A stretch of DNA of 64,000 nt from Streptomyces kronopolitis (GCF_014646275.1 NZ_BMND01000017.1:62001-126000), one strand, 5' to 3'. Counted from the first letter of the stretch, positions 50,865 through 60,216 are shown. Program-made: numbers and translations. Notes: generated by a model from the sequence alone, not told the origin.

Positions 50865-51794
50865 TCAGCGTGCCGCGGTCCCGGCGGGCACCTCACCGGC
50901 CGGCGCCGGGTCCGCCCCCGCCCCCGGCTCGGGCTCGCCGAACCAGGCCACCGCGACGGCCCCGGCCACCGCCACCACGAAGCCCAGCACGGCGACCCAG
51001 GCGAAGCCCGGCCGGGACGAGTCGCCCAGCCACAGCACCCCGAGCACGCCGGGGACCACCGTCTCGCCCACCACCAGCGCCGCCGTGGCACCGTTCACCG
51101 AGCCCAGCTGGAGGGCGACGGTGTGCAGGTACATCCCGCCGAGACCGGCGACCAGGATCGCGTACAGCGCGGGGTCGCCGAGCAGCGACGGCAGGTCGAA
51201 GGGCTCGACGCCGTTGAGGACCCGCACACCGATGCCGAGCGCGCCGAAGCCCAGGCCGGAGAAGAGCCCCGCGAGGATCGCGGCCCGCGCGCCGAGCAGC
51301 CGCACGACCACGGTGCCGCCGCCGACGAGCACGACGGAGGCGGCCAGCAGCCACCAGTGGGCGGCGAGCGGGGTGTGGCCGCCGCCCTCCGGCCCGGCGG
51401 CCGTCGCCAGCAGCACCAGCGCCGAACAGACCACCGCGATCGAGGTCCACTCGGCGCGGGAGAGGCGCAGGCCCAGGAGCTTGACGCTCAGCACGGCGGT
51501 GATCACGAGGTTGGCGCTGATCACGGTCTGCGAGAGGAACAGCGGCAGCAGCCGGGCCGCCAGCGCACCGAGCCCGAACCCCACGAAGTCCAGCACCGTG
51601 CCCAGCATGAACTCCCAGGTCACCGCCGCCTTCGCGGTGGACGCCAGGCTGGGGCCGCCGTGCTGGGTGACGCCGGAGGCGGAGGCCTTGGCGGCCTCCC
51701 GGCGGGCGGACTTGCGCGAGCCCAGCGCCTGCAGAACCGATCCCGTGCCGTAGCCGGCCGAGGCCGCCACGGCCGTCAGAAGACCGATGATCAC
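50865..51794 (-). CDS. DMT-superfamily (EamA-like) membrane transporter
   Basis: A 309-residue protein with about nine or ten membrane helices, starting VIIGLLTAVAASAGYGTGSV at GTG 51794, with GGAG 6 bases before. A short polar loop (RKSARREAAKASASGVTQHG) follows helix 1. The halves look alike, as in EamA transporters (AALVVGETVVPGVLGVLWLG is the typical late helix). The substrate is unknown. The C-terminus is an Ala/Pro/Gly-rich tail. Confidence 0.8.
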   Translation of the reverse strand: MIIGLLTAVAASAGYGTGSVLQALGSRKSARREAAKASASGVTQHGGPSLASTAKAAVTWEFMLGTVLDFVGFGLGALAARLLPLFLSQTVISANLVITAVLSVKLLGLRLSRAEWTSIAVVCSALVLLATAAGPEGGGHTPLAAHWWLLAASVVLVGGGTVVVRLLGARAAILAGLFSGLGFGALGIGVRVLNGVEPFDLPSLLGDPALYAILVAGLGGMYLHTVALQLGSVNGATAALVVGETVVPGVLGVLWLGDSSRPGFAWVAVLGFVVAVAGAVAVAWFGEPEPGAGADPAPAGEVPAGTAAR

Positions 51795-51960
51795 CAAGAG
51801 CTCCGTTCGCCCGCTGTCCCCGTTGTCCGTGCACTGCCGGACTGGCAGACGTGCAATCGGGGACCGGAGTTGCCTGCCGCGGCCAAACACACTCGTACGG
51901 ACGTCCTGCCCGCACGGCCACGGGCCCGGCGGGGGAGTGCGGCCGCCGCCCGCGGCCGGG

Positions 51961-53145
51961 TCAGGCCGGCTCCCCGGCGGTGAGCCGGGCCAGCGTGTCC
52001 GGGACCTCGTCCACCGAGTCGACCAGCGCGATCCGGGCCGCCATCGGACGCTCGGCCGCCAGCGCCCGCAGCAGCGGCCAGGCGGGGAGGTGCTCGGTCC
52101 AGTGCGCGCGGTCCACCAGCACCATGGGGGCCGGCTCGCCCCGTGAGCCGTAGTAGTTGGGGGTCGCGTTGTCGAAGACCTCCTGGACGGTCCCGGCCGC
52201 GCCCGGCAGGAACACCACGCCGGCCCGCGAACGCGCCAGCAGGCCGTCCTCGCGCACCGCGTTGACGAAGTACTTCGCGATGCGGGAGGCGAAGGCGTTC
52301 GGCGGCTCGTGCCCGTAGAACCAGGTCGGGATGCCGACCGAGGCGCCACCGTCCGGCCAGCCGCGCCGTATCTCGAAGGCGGCCCGCGCCCAGTCGGTGA
52401 CCGACGGGGCGAAGTGCGGCGTCTTGGCGAGGAGTTCCAGCGCCGAGTCGAGCATGCCGTCCTCGAACGGCGCGGCGTACGCGCCGAGGTTCGCCGCCTC
52501 CATCGCGCCCGGCCCGCCGCCGGTCGCCACGGTCAGGCCGCCGCGGGCCAGCCGGCGGCCGAGCCGGGCCGCGCCCGCGTAGGCCGCCGAGCCGCGCTCC
52601 AGTGCATGGCCGCCCATGATGCCCACCACCCGGGCACCGGCGAGGTCTTCGTCCAGGGCGTCGGAGACGGCGTCGTCGTGGATGCCGCGCAGCATCGAGG
52701 CGAAGATGTCGCCGTCCGCCTTGGTCCGCTGGAACCAGTCGTAGGTGCGGGCGTCCGGGGTGGCGTCGTAACCGTCGTCGGTGAGCCCCGCGAAGAGCTC
52801 GTCCGGGCCGTACAGCGCGCCCCGGTAGGGGTCGAACGGCAGGTCCGGCACGGGCGGGAAGACCAGCGCGCCCCCGGCCCGTATCTTGGCGTCGGCAGCC
52901 GCCTCCATGGCGCAGCCGAGGAACACGGAGTCCGCGGTGTCCGTGCTGAGCAGCGCGAACGTACGGTCCGTCAGATCGACGGACTGAACGCGGTGTCCGG
53001 CGAGGCTGCCCGAGGCGAGGACCCGGTCGAACTCCTCCAGGGACTCGATCTCGCGGTCGCTGCGGTCGCTGCGGTCGCGCTGGTCGTCGGGGGCGGGGGA
53101 ACGGCGGGCGGCGGAGGCCGGTGAATTCGACTGCACGTGCGTCAT
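51961..53145 (-). CDS. LOG-family protein (putative nucleotide 5'-monophosphate phosphoribohydrolase)
   Basis: A 394-residue protein with a Rossmann-like LOG domain in its second half. GGGPGAMEAANLGAYAAPFE (about residues 209-228) is the nucleotide-binding loop, and FLPGAAGTVQEVFDNATPNY (about residues 304-323) is the PGGxGTxxE catalytic motif with Ala in place of the second Gly. LOG proteins release ribose 5-phosphate from cytokinin or other nucleotides. The first 130 residues are an extra N-terminal region, so the true role may differ. ATG 53145 has no strong ribosome binding site. Confidence 0.8.
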   Translation of the reverse strand: MTHVQSNSPASAARRSPAPDDQRDRSDRSDREIESLEEFDRVLASGSLAGHRVQSVDLTDRTFALLSTDTADSVFLGCAMEAAADAKIRAGGALVFPPVPDLPFDPYRGALYGPDELFAGLTDDGYDATPDARTYDWFQRTKADGDIFASMLRGIHDDAVSDALDEDLAGARVVGIMGGHALERGSAAYAGAARLGRRLARGGLTVATGGGPGAMEAANLGAYAAPFEDGMLDSALELLAKTPHFAPSVTDWARAAFEIRRGWPDGGASVGIPTWFYGHEPPNAFASRIAKYFVNAVREDGLLARSRAGVVFLPGAAGTVQEVFDNATPNYYGSRGEPAPMVLVDRAHWTEHLPAWPLLRALAAERPMAARIALVDSVDEVPDTLARLTAGEPA

Positions 53146-53163
53146 CGTAGGACCGCGGTGCCA

Positions 53164-53184
53164 CGCCCCTGGGGCCCAGGGGCG
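53164..53184. terminator. Hairpin upstream of the LOG gene
   Basis: CGCCCCTGG (53164-53172) and CCAGGGGCG (53176-53184) form a perfect 9-bp stem with a 3-base loop. It lies between the end of the membrane protein gene and the LOG start on the same strand and may terminate the former. Confidence 0.6.
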
Positions 53185-53258
53185 GGTCCGGGGCGCGGCA
53201 TGTGTGCGCCCGCGCCGCCGGACGACCCTCTTCCGGCCCGCCCCCGTCGGCCGGTCCC

Positions 53259-54431
53259 TCAGTGCACCAGGGGAAGCGTGGCCATCTCCGCGACCGTCCA
53301 GGTCAGCGGTGCCAGCACGACCACCAGGGCCACGCCGCGCAGGGCCGCCGCGCGGTGCAGGACGGAGGCGGAGGCCCCCAGCCGGCGCAGGGCGGCCGTG
53401 GTGTGGGCGCGAGCCGTGCGGGATTCGAGCGCGGCGGTGAGCGCGCTGGCGGTCACACAGGCGAGGACCACCGCCGCGCCGACCGCGGTGAGCGGGCCGA
53501 ACGGCCGGGTGGGCGAGGCCTCGTAGACCTTCACGGCGGCGAACGCGGCGGAGGCGACCGCGCACAGGACACCCAGCGGGCGGCCCAGGCGGTGCGACTC
53601 CTCCTGGAGCACCCGCCCGGACAGCAGGCGCAGCGCGCCCGGCCGCCCGGCGCACAGCAGCCGGCCGCACAGATGCACCAGCCCGGGACCGGCCAGCACC
53701 AGGCCGAAGGCGGACAGCGCCCAGCCGGCGAGCACGGCCGGCGGGCTGCCGATCAGCCGGCCGGGCAGCGGCAGCAGCCCGCCGGTGGCGTGCCGGCCGC
53801 CGCCGGCGTACGCCTCGACCGCCAGGCCCGCCGCGGCCAGCGCGATGCCCCAGGGCAGGCCCGAGGGCGGCGCGGTCCGCAGGCGGGTCGCGCGCTCGCG
53901 GGAGCCGTTCTCGTCGCGCGGCCGCAGGGCGACTGCGGTGGCGACCGCGGCGGTCAGGGGCACCGTGGCGAGCAGCAGCAGGGCGCCGCCGAGCGGCACC
54001 GGGTGGCCGGCGCCGAGCAGATCGGAGTCGATGCCGAGCGAGGCGGCGCCGCCCGGGCCGCCCAGGTCGCCGCGCAGCCGCAGGAAGGCCAGCAGCGCGA
54101 GGAGGACACCGAGCAGGCAGGTCAGCGCGGTGGAGGCGGTGGCGAGCAGGGTCAGGCGCAGCGGGCCCAGGCCGGCCGCGGCCATCCCGCGCTGGAGCCG
54201 GGCGGCGGGGTCCGTGCGGGCGGTGGAGACCGCGAACTGGGCGGTGGCCGCCAGCGGCGCCGCGCACCACAGCAGCCGCACCAGCGATTCCTCGGCGGCG
54301 GACGGGTGGCCGGCGGCGTGGCCGACGGTGGACAGCAGCAGGAACCCGGTGCCGGCCGCGGCGGCGGCGACGGACAGGCGGCGCAGCTGGACGAGGGGGT
54401 GCGAGCCGCGGGCTAGACGGAGAGCGAGCAC
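53259..54431 (-). CDS. Membrane protein, probable partner of the adjacent ABC ATPase
   Basis: A 390-residue membrane protein starting MLALRLARGSHPLVQLRRLS at GTG 54431, overlapping the ABC ATPase gene by 19 bases. About nine hydrophobic helices are visible. It resembles FtsX-like export permeases in its overall layout (N-terminal amphipathic start, helices around a long loop, late three-helix group such as AALRGVALVVVLAPLTWTVA), but I do not see a clear family motif. Coupling to the ATPase suggests an ABC exporter of unknown substrate. Confidence 0.72.
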   Translation of the reverse strand: MLALRLARGSHPLVQLRRLSVAAAAAGTGFLLLSTVGHAAGHPSAAEESLVRLLWCAAPLAATAQFAVSTARTDPAARLQRGMAAAGLGPLRLTLLATASTALTCLLGVLLALLAFLRLRGDLGGPGGAASLGIDSDLLGAGHPVPLGGALLLLATVPLTAAVATAVALRPRDENGSRERATRLRTAPPSGLPWGIALAAAGLAVEAYAGGGRHATGGLLPLPGRLIGSPPAVLAGWALSAFGLVLAGPGLVHLCGRLLCAGRPGALRLLSGRVLQEESHRLGRPLGVLCAVASAAFAAVKVYEASPTRPFGPLTAVGAAVVLACVTASALTAALESRTARAHTTAALRRLGASASVLHRAAALRGVALVVVLAPLTWTVAEMATLPLVH

Positions 54432-55153
54432 GCTGCCCTGCTTTCCTCATCGGAGGAGCCGGAGGTGTCCGGGGCGGCGTTCGACCGGCGGCCGTCGAGC
54501 AGCGCCACGGTCCGGTCGGCGAGCGTGGCCACGTCCGGGTCGTGGGTGGCCAGGACCACGGTGATCTGGTGCGAGCGGGCCGCGGTGGTCAGGGTGCGCA
54601 GCACCTGGGTGCCGTCGGTGCGGTGCAGCGGGGCGGTCGGCTCGTCGGCGAACAGCACCTGGGGGGTGGTCGCGAGGGCGCGGGCGATGGCCACGCGCTG
54701 GCGCTGGGACTGGTCGAGCTTGGCGGGGCGGTGCCCGGCGCACATGCCGACGTCGAGGCGGTCGAGCCATTCGAGGGCGGTGTGCTTGGCCGAGCGGGTG
54801 CCGGTGCCGCGGAGCAGGAGGGGGAGGGCGGCGTTCTCCCAGGCGGTCAGCTCGTGCACGAGGTGCGGTTCGGTGTCGATCCAGCCGAACCGGTCCAGGC
54901 GCAGCCGCTCACGGCTGGGGGAGGACAGGGTGTGCACGGGGGAGCTGTTGAACCAGACCTCGCCCTCGGTCGGGACGAGCTGGCCGGAGAGACATTTCAG
55001 GAGGGTGGTCTTGCCACTGCCGCGCGGGCCGGTGACGGCGAGGATCTCGCCTTCGCGGACGCCGACGGAGACCCCGGCGAGGGCGGAGGTGCCGCCGTGT
55101 GTGTGGTGCAGGCCGCGGGCCCAGAGAACGTCGTTGTCAGGCGGGGCCACCAT
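54413..55153 (-). CDS. ABC transporter ATPase with atypical signature motif
   Basis: A 246-residue ABC ATPase of the LolD/MacB type. I chose ATG 55153 (MVAPPDNDVLWARGLHHTHG) because AGAGGTG lies upstream. Walker A is TGPRGSGKTTLL (about residues 42-53), Walker B VLFADEPTAPLHRTDG and the H-loop VLATHDPDVATLA. The signature expected as LSGGQ reads LDQSQ (KLDQSQRQRVAIARAL), an unusual departure, though the Q and following RVAIARAL are intact. It is coupled to the membrane protein downstream. Confidence 0.85.
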   Translation of the reverse strand: MVAPPDNDVLWARGLHHTHGGTSALAGVSVGVREGEILAVTGPRGSGKTTLLKCLSGQLVPTEGEVWFNSSPVHTLSSPSRERLRLDRFGWIDTEPHLVHELTAWENAALPLLLRGTGTRSAKHTALEWLDRLDVGMCAGHRPAKLDQSQRQRVAIARALATTPQVLFADEPTAPLHRTDGTQVLRTLTTAARSHQITVVLATHDPDVATLADRTVALLDGRRSNAAPDTSGSSDEESRAACSLSV

Positions 55154-55273
55154 CTGCGCACCTCTTGTTGTAGGCGTCGAATCGTTCCCCCGACCGGGTG
55201 AACGACCATGGAGGGTATCGGTCCCTAGCACGGTAAGTACTGGTGACCCCCGGTATTCGTCGCTTGGCAGCAC

Positions 55274-55323
55274 AACGGCCCAGATTCACTCGTATGGCTT
55301 GAAGTGAGCGAATCCGGGCCGTT
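55274..55323 (-). terminator. Terminator after the aminotransferase gene
   Basis: A long hairpin pairs AACGGCCC (55274-55281), GATTC and CTC with GAG, GAATC and GGGCCGTT (55316-55323), with two single mismatches. It lies 56 bases past the stop of the leftward aminotransferase gene. The rest of the 55154-55378 gap has no gene. Confidence 0.75.
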
Positions 55324-55378
55324 CTTGGGTGTTCAGTTGTCCGCGCGCGCGATGCGCGGTGCCGCGGGGGTCAGCGCA

Positions 55379-56740
55379 TCAGAGCTTGGTCCAGGCCTCG
55401 GTGAGGACCGTGCGCAGGATCTGCTCGATCTCGTCGAACACCGGCTGGTCGGCGACGAGCGGCGGGGCGAGCTGGATGACCGGGTCGCCGCGGTCGTCGG
55501 CGCGGCAGTAGAGGCCGTTGTCGTAGAGCGCCTTGGAGAGGAAGCCGTACAGGACGCGCTCGGTCTCCTCCTCGTTGAAGGACTCCTTGGTGACCTTGTC
55601 CTTGACCAGCTCGATGCCGTAGAAGAAGCCGTTGCCGCGGACGTCGCCGACGATCGGCAGGTCGTGCAGCTTCTCCAGGGTGTTGAGGAAGTTGGCCTCG
55701 TTGTCGAGGACGTGCTGGTTGAGGCCCTCGCGCTGGAAGATGTCGAGGTTGGCGATGCCGACGGCCGCGGAGACCGGGTGGCCGCCGAAGGTGTAGCCGT
55801 GCAGGAAGGTGTTGTCGCCCTTGTAGAACGGCTCGGCCAGGCGGTCGGAGATGATGCAGGCGCCGATCGGGGAGTAGCCCGAGGTCATGCCCTTGGCGCA
55901 GGTGATCATGTCCGGGACGTAGCCGAACTTGTCACAGGCGAACGTGGTGCCCAGGCGGCCGAAGGCGCAGATGACCTCGTCGGAGACGAGCAGCACGTCG
56001 TACTGGTCGCAGATCTCGCGGACCCGCTGGAAGTAGCCGGGCGGCGGCGGGAAGCAGCCGCCGGCGTTCTGCACCGGCTCCAGGAAGACCGCGGCGACGG
56101 TCTCGGGGCCCTCGAAGAGGATCTGCTGCTCGATCTGGTCGGCGGCCCAGCGACCGAAGGCCTCGGGGTCGTCGCCGTGGATCGGGGCGCGGTAGATGTT
56201 GGTGTTGGGGACCTTGTGCGCGCCGGGTACCAGCGGCTCGAAGGGGGCCTTCAGGGCGGGCAGACCGGTGATCGACAGGGCGCCCTGCGGGGTGCCGTGG
56301 TAGGCGACCGCGCGGGATATGACCTTGTGCTTCATCGGCTGGCCGACGAGCTTGAAGTACTGCTTGGCCAGCTTCCAGGCGGTCTCGACCGCCTCGCCGC
56401 CGCCGGTGGTGAAGAAGACCTTGTTGAGGTCGCCGGGGGCCTCGTGGGCGAGGCGCTCGGCCAGCTCCACGGCCTTGGGGTGGGCGTAGGACCACACGGG
56501 GAAGAAGGCCAGCTCCTGCGCCTGCTTGTAGGCGGTCTCGGCGAGCTCGACCCGGCCGTGGCCGGCGTTGACCACGAAGAGGCCGGCGAGGCCGTCGATG
56601 TAGCGCTTGCCCTTGTCGTCGTAGATGTTGGTGCCCTCGCCGCGCACGATCGTGGGCACGGGGGCGTTCTCGTACGACGACATGCGGGTGAAGTGCATCC
56701 ACAGGTGGTCGTAGGCCGTCTTGGAGAGGTCGCCGCTCAT
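55379..56740 (-). CDS. Class III (omega) aminotransferase, probable polyamine aminotransferase
   Basis: A 453-residue PLP enzyme. The PLP lysine is K283 in TCAKGMTSGYSP, with D254-E255 in LLVSDEVICAFGR and TTGGGEAVETAWKL (residues 111-124) binding phosphate. YIDGLAGLFVVNAGHGRVEL is typical of putrescine/GABA/beta-alanine:pyruvate aminotransferases. Context (Lrp regulator, two gamma-aminobutyraldehyde-type dehydrogenases, polyamine-binding lipoproteins) supports putrescine-type substrates. It starts 2 bases after the Lrp gene stop, so the two are cotranscribed. Confidence 0.9.
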   Translation of the reverse strand: MSGDLSKTAYDHLWMHFTRMSSYENAPVPTIVRGEGTNIYDDKGKRYIDGLAGLFVVNAGHGRVELAETAYKQAQELAFFPVWSYAHPKAVELAERLAHEAPGDLNKVFFTTGGGEAVETAWKLAKQYFKLVGQPMKHKVISRAVAYHGTPQGALSITGLPALKAPFEPLVPGAHKVPNTNIYRAPIHGDDPEAFGRWAADQIEQQILFEGPETVAAVFLEPVQNAGGCFPPPPGYFQRVREICDQYDVLLVSDEVICAFGRLGTTFACDKFGYVPDMITCAKGMTSGYSPIGACIISDRLAEPFYKGDNTFLHGYTFGGHPVSAAVGIANLDIFQREGLNQHVLDNEANFLNTLEKLHDLPIVGDVRGNGFFYGIELVKDKVTKESFNEEETERVLYGFLSKALYDNGLYCRADDRGDPVIQLAPPLVADQPVFDEIEQILRTVLTEAWTKL

Positions 56741-56742
56741 CG

Positions 56743-57237
56743 TTATCTCGTTCCCCAGGTGTAGGTCTGCTTCCGGAGCTTGAGGTACACGAAGCTCTCG
56801 GTGGTCCGGACGCCGGGAAGCGTGCGGATCCGCTTGTTGATCATTTCCAGCAGGTGGTCGTCGTCCTCGCAGACGATCTCGATGAGGAGATCGAAGGAGC
56901 CCGCGGTCATGACGACGTACTCGACCTCTTCCATGGCCGTCAGCGCGTCCGCCACGGGGTCGAGGTCGCCCTCGACGTTGATGCCGACCATTGCCTGCCG
57001 GCGGAAACCGACCGTGAGGGGGTCGGTGACCGCGACGATCTGCATCACGCCTTGGTCGAGCAGCTTCTGCACGCGCTGGCGTACCGCCGCCTCGGACAGG
57101 CCCACGGCCTTGCCGATCGCGGCGTACGGACGGCGCCCGTCCTCCTGGAGCTGCTCGATGATCGCCAGGGAGACGGAGTCGATCGACGGAGTGCCGGTTC
57201 TGTCAGGACTGTTACGAGTAGGCGCCACGACTTTCAC
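56743..57237 (-). CDS. Lrp/AsnC-family transcriptional regulator
   Basis: A 164-residue regulator. I chose GTG 57237 (MKVVAPTRNSPDRTGTPSID); an upstream frame to 57264 is open. The winged helix is LAIIEQLQEDGRRPYAAIGK then AVGLSEAAVRQRVQKLLDQG (about residues 22-62). The C-terminal RAM domain (VEYVVMTAGSFDLLIEIVCE) binds an amino-acid-like effector. It is divergent from the dehydrogenase gene and upstream of the aminotransferase, so it probably controls both. From memory, S. coelicolor has an equivalent regulator in its polyamine locus. Confidence 0.92.
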   Translation of the reverse strand: MKVVAPTRNSPDRTGTPSIDSVSLAIIEQLQEDGRRPYAAIGKAVGLSEAAVRQRVQKLLDQGVMQIVAVTDPLTVGFRRQAMVGINVEGDLDPVADALTAMEEVEYVVMTAGSFDLLIEIVCEDDDHLLEMINKRIRTLPGVRTTESFVYLKLRKQTYTWGTR

Positions 57238-57273
57238 TGTGCACGAGCCTCGTCTGTCTTGCAACCCTCAACC

Positions 57274-57305
57274 GATGAAATTAGTCGTGTCGCGATCGAA
57301 ATTTC
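57274..57305. promoter_or_regulatory. Candidate Lrp-family operator
   Basis: GATGAAATT (57274-57282) and GATCGAAATTTC (57294-57305) are AT-rich direct repeats 20 bases apart, two DNA turns, in a divergent 168-base promoter gap. GAAATTTC is itself an 8-bp palindrome. This suits cooperative binding by an Lrp/AsnC protein. Confidence 0.5.
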
Positions 57306-57405
57306 ACTGATTCCGTTGTTCATGAGTGGCGGGTGTGTCGAAAACGTGGGTTCCATGACTAGGCTGGAGCCACATCACCGGATATCTGACTGAAGGGGGC
57401 GCACA

Positions 57406-58860
57406 GTGACCACCGCACTGCGTCGTCTGCGCAACTACATCGACGGGGAGTTCCGGGACGCCGCCGACGGGCGGACCACGGAGGTGGTCAACCCCGCCAC
57501 GGGCGAGGCGTACGCCACCGCCCCGCTCTCGGGCGCCGCCGACGTGGACGCGGCGATGGCCGCCGCCGAGGCCGCCTTCCCCGCGTGGCGCGACCTGATC
57601 CCCGCCGAGCGCCAGAAGGTCCTGCTCAAGATCGCCGACCGCTTCGAGGAGCGCGCCGAGGAGCTGATCGCCGCCGAGTCCGAGAACTGCGGCAAGCCGA
57701 TCGCGCTGGTCCGCTCCGAGGAAATCCCGCCGATGGTGGACCAGATCCGCTTCTTCGCGGGTGCCGCCCGGATGCTGGAGGGCCGCTCCGCCGGCGAGTA
57801 CATGGACGGCTTCACCTCCATCATCCGCCGCGAGCCGATCGGCGTCTGCGCCCAGGTCGCGCCGTGGAACTACCCGATGATGATGGCCGTGTGGAAGTTC
57901 GCCCCGGCGCTGGCCGCGGGCAACACCGTCGTCATCAAGCCGTCCGACACCACCCCCGCCTCCACGGTGCTGATCGCCGACATCATCGGCAGCGTGCTGG
58001 ACGAACTCGGCCACTCCCGCGGCGTGTTCAACGTCATCTGCGGTGACCGCGAGACCGGCCGGCTGATGGTCGAGCACAAGGTCCCGGCGATGGCCTCGAT
58101 CACCGGCTCGGTGCGCGCCGGCATGCAGGTCGCCGAGTCCGCCGCCAAGGACCTCAAGCGGGTCCACCTGGAGCTGGGCGGCAAGGCGCCGGTCGTCGTC
58201 TTCGAGGACACCGACATCGCCAAGGCCGTCGAGGACATCTCCGTCGCCGGCTACTTCAACGCCGGCCAGGACTGCACGGCCGCCACCCGCGTCCTGGTCC
58301 ACGAGTCCATCCACGACGAGTTCGTCGCCGCGCTGGCCAAGGCCGCCTCGGAGACCAAGACCGGCGCGGTCGACGACGAGGACGTGCTCTACGGGCCGCT
58401 GAACAACGCCAACCAGCTGGGGCAGGTCAAGGGCTTCATCGAGCGGCTGCCCGCGCACGCGAAGATCGAGGCGGGCGGCGAACAGGTCGGCGACAAGGGC
58501 TACTTCTTCGCCCCGACCGTCGTCTCGGGCCTCAAGCAGGACGACGAGATCGTCCAGCACGAGGTCTTCGGCCCGGTCATCACCGTCCAGTCCTTCTCCG
58601 ACGAGAAGCAGGCGGTCCAGTGGGCCAACGGCGTCGAGTACGCCCTGGCCTCCTCGGTGTGGACCAAGGACCACGCCCGCGCCATGCGGATGTCCAAGAG
58701 CCTCGACTTCGGCTGCGTGTGGATCAACACCCACATCCCGCTGGTCGCCGAGATGCCGCACGGCGGATTCAAGAAGTCCGGCTACGGCAAGGACCTCTCG
58801 TCCTACGGCTTCGACGACTACACCCGCATCAAGCACGTGATGACCTCGCTGGACGGCTGA
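57406..58860 (+). CDS. Aldehyde dehydrogenase, gamma-aminobutyraldehyde dehydrogenase type
   Basis: A 484-residue NAD(P)-dependent aldehyde dehydrogenase. Catalytic Cys290 is in FNAGQDCTAATR and general-base Glu256 in HLELGGKAP; APWNYPMMMAVWKFAPALAA and the Rossmann segment SITGSVRAGMQVA are intact. Sequence style and context fit oxidation of gamma-aminobutyraldehyde (from putrescine) to GABA. GTG 57406 has GAAGGGGG at good spacing. The 484 residues are the usual length. It is divergent from the Lrp gene. Confidence 0.9.
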   Translation: MTTALRRLRNYIDGEFRDAADGRTTEVVNPATGEAYATAPLSGAADVDAAMAAAEAAFPAWRDLIPAERQKVLLKIADRFEERAEELIAAESENCGKPIALVRSEEIPPMVDQIRFFAGAARMLEGRSAGEYMDGFTSIIRREPIGVCAQVAPWNYPMMMAVWKFAPALAAGNTVVIKPSDTTPASTVLIADIIGSVLDELGHSRGVFNVICGDRETGRLMVEHKVPAMASITGSVRAGMQVAESAAKDLKRVHLELGGKAPVVVFEDTDIAKAVEDISVAGYFNAGQDCTAATRVLVHESIHDEFVAALAKAASETKTGAVDDEDVLYGPLNNANQLGQVKGFIERLPAHAKIEAGGEQVGDKGYFFAPTVVSGLKQDDEIVQHEVFGPVITVQSFSDEKQAVQWANGVEYALASSVWTKDHARAMRMSKSLDFGCVWINTHIPLVAEMPHGGFKKSGYGKDLSSYGFDDYTRIKHVMTSLDG

Positions 58861-58993
58861 ACCGGCGGGCGCATCCGGGCCGTTCGCGCCGCCGGACGGC
58901 CCGCAACGCTCGACACACCGTCGCGGGCGGAGGCCCGGCAGTGGACGCTCTGTCTGTTGCCGCCTCCGCCCGCGGCGCGTGAGAGTGCTCGCC

Positions 58994-60175
58994 ATGGCTG
59001 ATCTTTCGCGGCGTGCGCTGCTCCGGGGTGTGGGCGGAATCGGGATGACCGGGGCGCTGGCCGCCGTGACCGGATGCGGGGTGCCGCCCGCCTACGTCAA
59101 GGCGGCGGACCGCACCGGCCCGGACCGCTCGGCCGCGGACCGCCGGCTGGTCTTCGCGAACTGGCCGCTCTACATCGACGTCGACGACCACGACAAGCAG
59201 CGCCGCCCCACCCTGGACGCGTTCCAGCGCCGCACCGGGATCTCCGTGACGTACACCGAGGAGATCAACGACAACGACGAGTTCTTCGGCAAGATCGGCC
59301 CGGCGCTGATGAACCACCAGAGCACCGGCCGCGATCTGATCGTCATGAGCGACTGGATGTGCGCCCGCCTGGTCCGGCTGGGCTGGGTGCAGGAGATGGA
59401 CCGCGCCGCCCAGCCGCGGGTGGCCAAGCACCTCGATCCGCTGCTGCGCACCCCGCACTTCGACCCCGGCCGCCGGCACTCGGTGCCCTGGCAGTCCGGG
59501 ATCACCGGCATCGCCTACAACCGCCGCAAGCTCGGCCGGGAGATCCGGCACACCTCGGACCTGTGGAAGGACGACCTGCGCGGCCGGGTCACGCTGCTGT
59601 CCGGGCTCGACGAGTCGTTCGCGATGCTGATGCAGGGCGACGGCGTGGACATCACCCGCTGGACGGCCGCCGACTTCCACCGCATGGCCGACCGGATCCG
59701 CCGCCTGGTGCGCCGCGGCCACATCCGGCGGTTCACCGGCAACGACTACATCAAGGACCTCGACTCCGGCGATGTGCTCGCCGCCCAGGCCTACTCGGGC
59801 GATGTGATCCAGCTGCGGGCCGACAACCCGGACATCGAGTTCGTGGTGCCGCAGGAGGGCGCCGAACTCTGGGCGGAGAGCCTGCTGATCCCCAACCTCG
59901 CGGCCCACAAGCGGTCCGCCGAGCGGCTGATCGACTACTACTACGAGCCGGCGGTGGCCGCGGAGCTGGCCGCCTGGGTCAACTACGTCTGCCCCGTACC
60001 GGCCGCGCGCGAGGTCCTCGCGTCCTCGAAGGACAAGGACCGGGCCGACCTCGCCGAGGATCCGCTGATCTTCCCCGACGACTCGATGCGCGAGCGGCTG
60101 GCCATCGCCCGCGACATCACCTCCGCCGAGCGCACCGAGTTCGCCAAGGAGTGGAACGGGATCGTGGGGCTGTAG
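58994..60175 (+). CDS. Spermidine/putrescine ABC transporter substrate-binding lipoprotein
   Basis: A 393-residue PotD-like lipoprotein. ATG 58994 (MADLSRRALLRGVGGIGMTG) follows GAGAG; GTG 58979 is an alternative. The signal peptide carries a twin arginine (SRRALLRG) and a lipobox (AVTGC, Cys28), so it may be exported by Tat. ITVSYTEE-like ISVTYTEEINDNDEFFGKIG, VMSDWMCARLVRLGW, GDVIQLRADNPDIEFVVPQE and ADLAEDPLIFPDDSM are typical of PotD. It is not followed here by ATPase or permease genes; those may lie past the window. Confidence 0.88.
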   Translation: MADLSRRALLRGVGGIGMTGALAAVTGCGVPPAYVKAADRTGPDRSAADRRLVFANWPLYIDVDDHDKQRRPTLDAFQRRTGISVTYTEEINDNDEFFGKIGPALMNHQSTGRDLIVMSDWMCARLVRLGWVQEMDRAAQPRVAKHLDPLLRTPHFDPGRRHSVPWQSGITGIAYNRRKLGREIRHTSDLWKDDLRGRVTLLSGLDESFAMLMQGDGVDITRWTAADFHRMADRIRRLVRRGHIRRFTGNDYIKDLDSGDVLAAQAYSGDVIQLRADNPDIEFVVPQEGAELWAESLLIPNLAAHKRSAERLIDYYYEPAVAAELAAWVNYVCPVPAAREVLASSKDKDRADLAEDPLIFPDDSMRERLAIARDITSAERTEFAKEWNGIVGL

Positions 60176-60216
60176 CCGCGGGTGCGGGGGCTTCGTCGCG
60201 CGGGGCCCCGGGGGCC

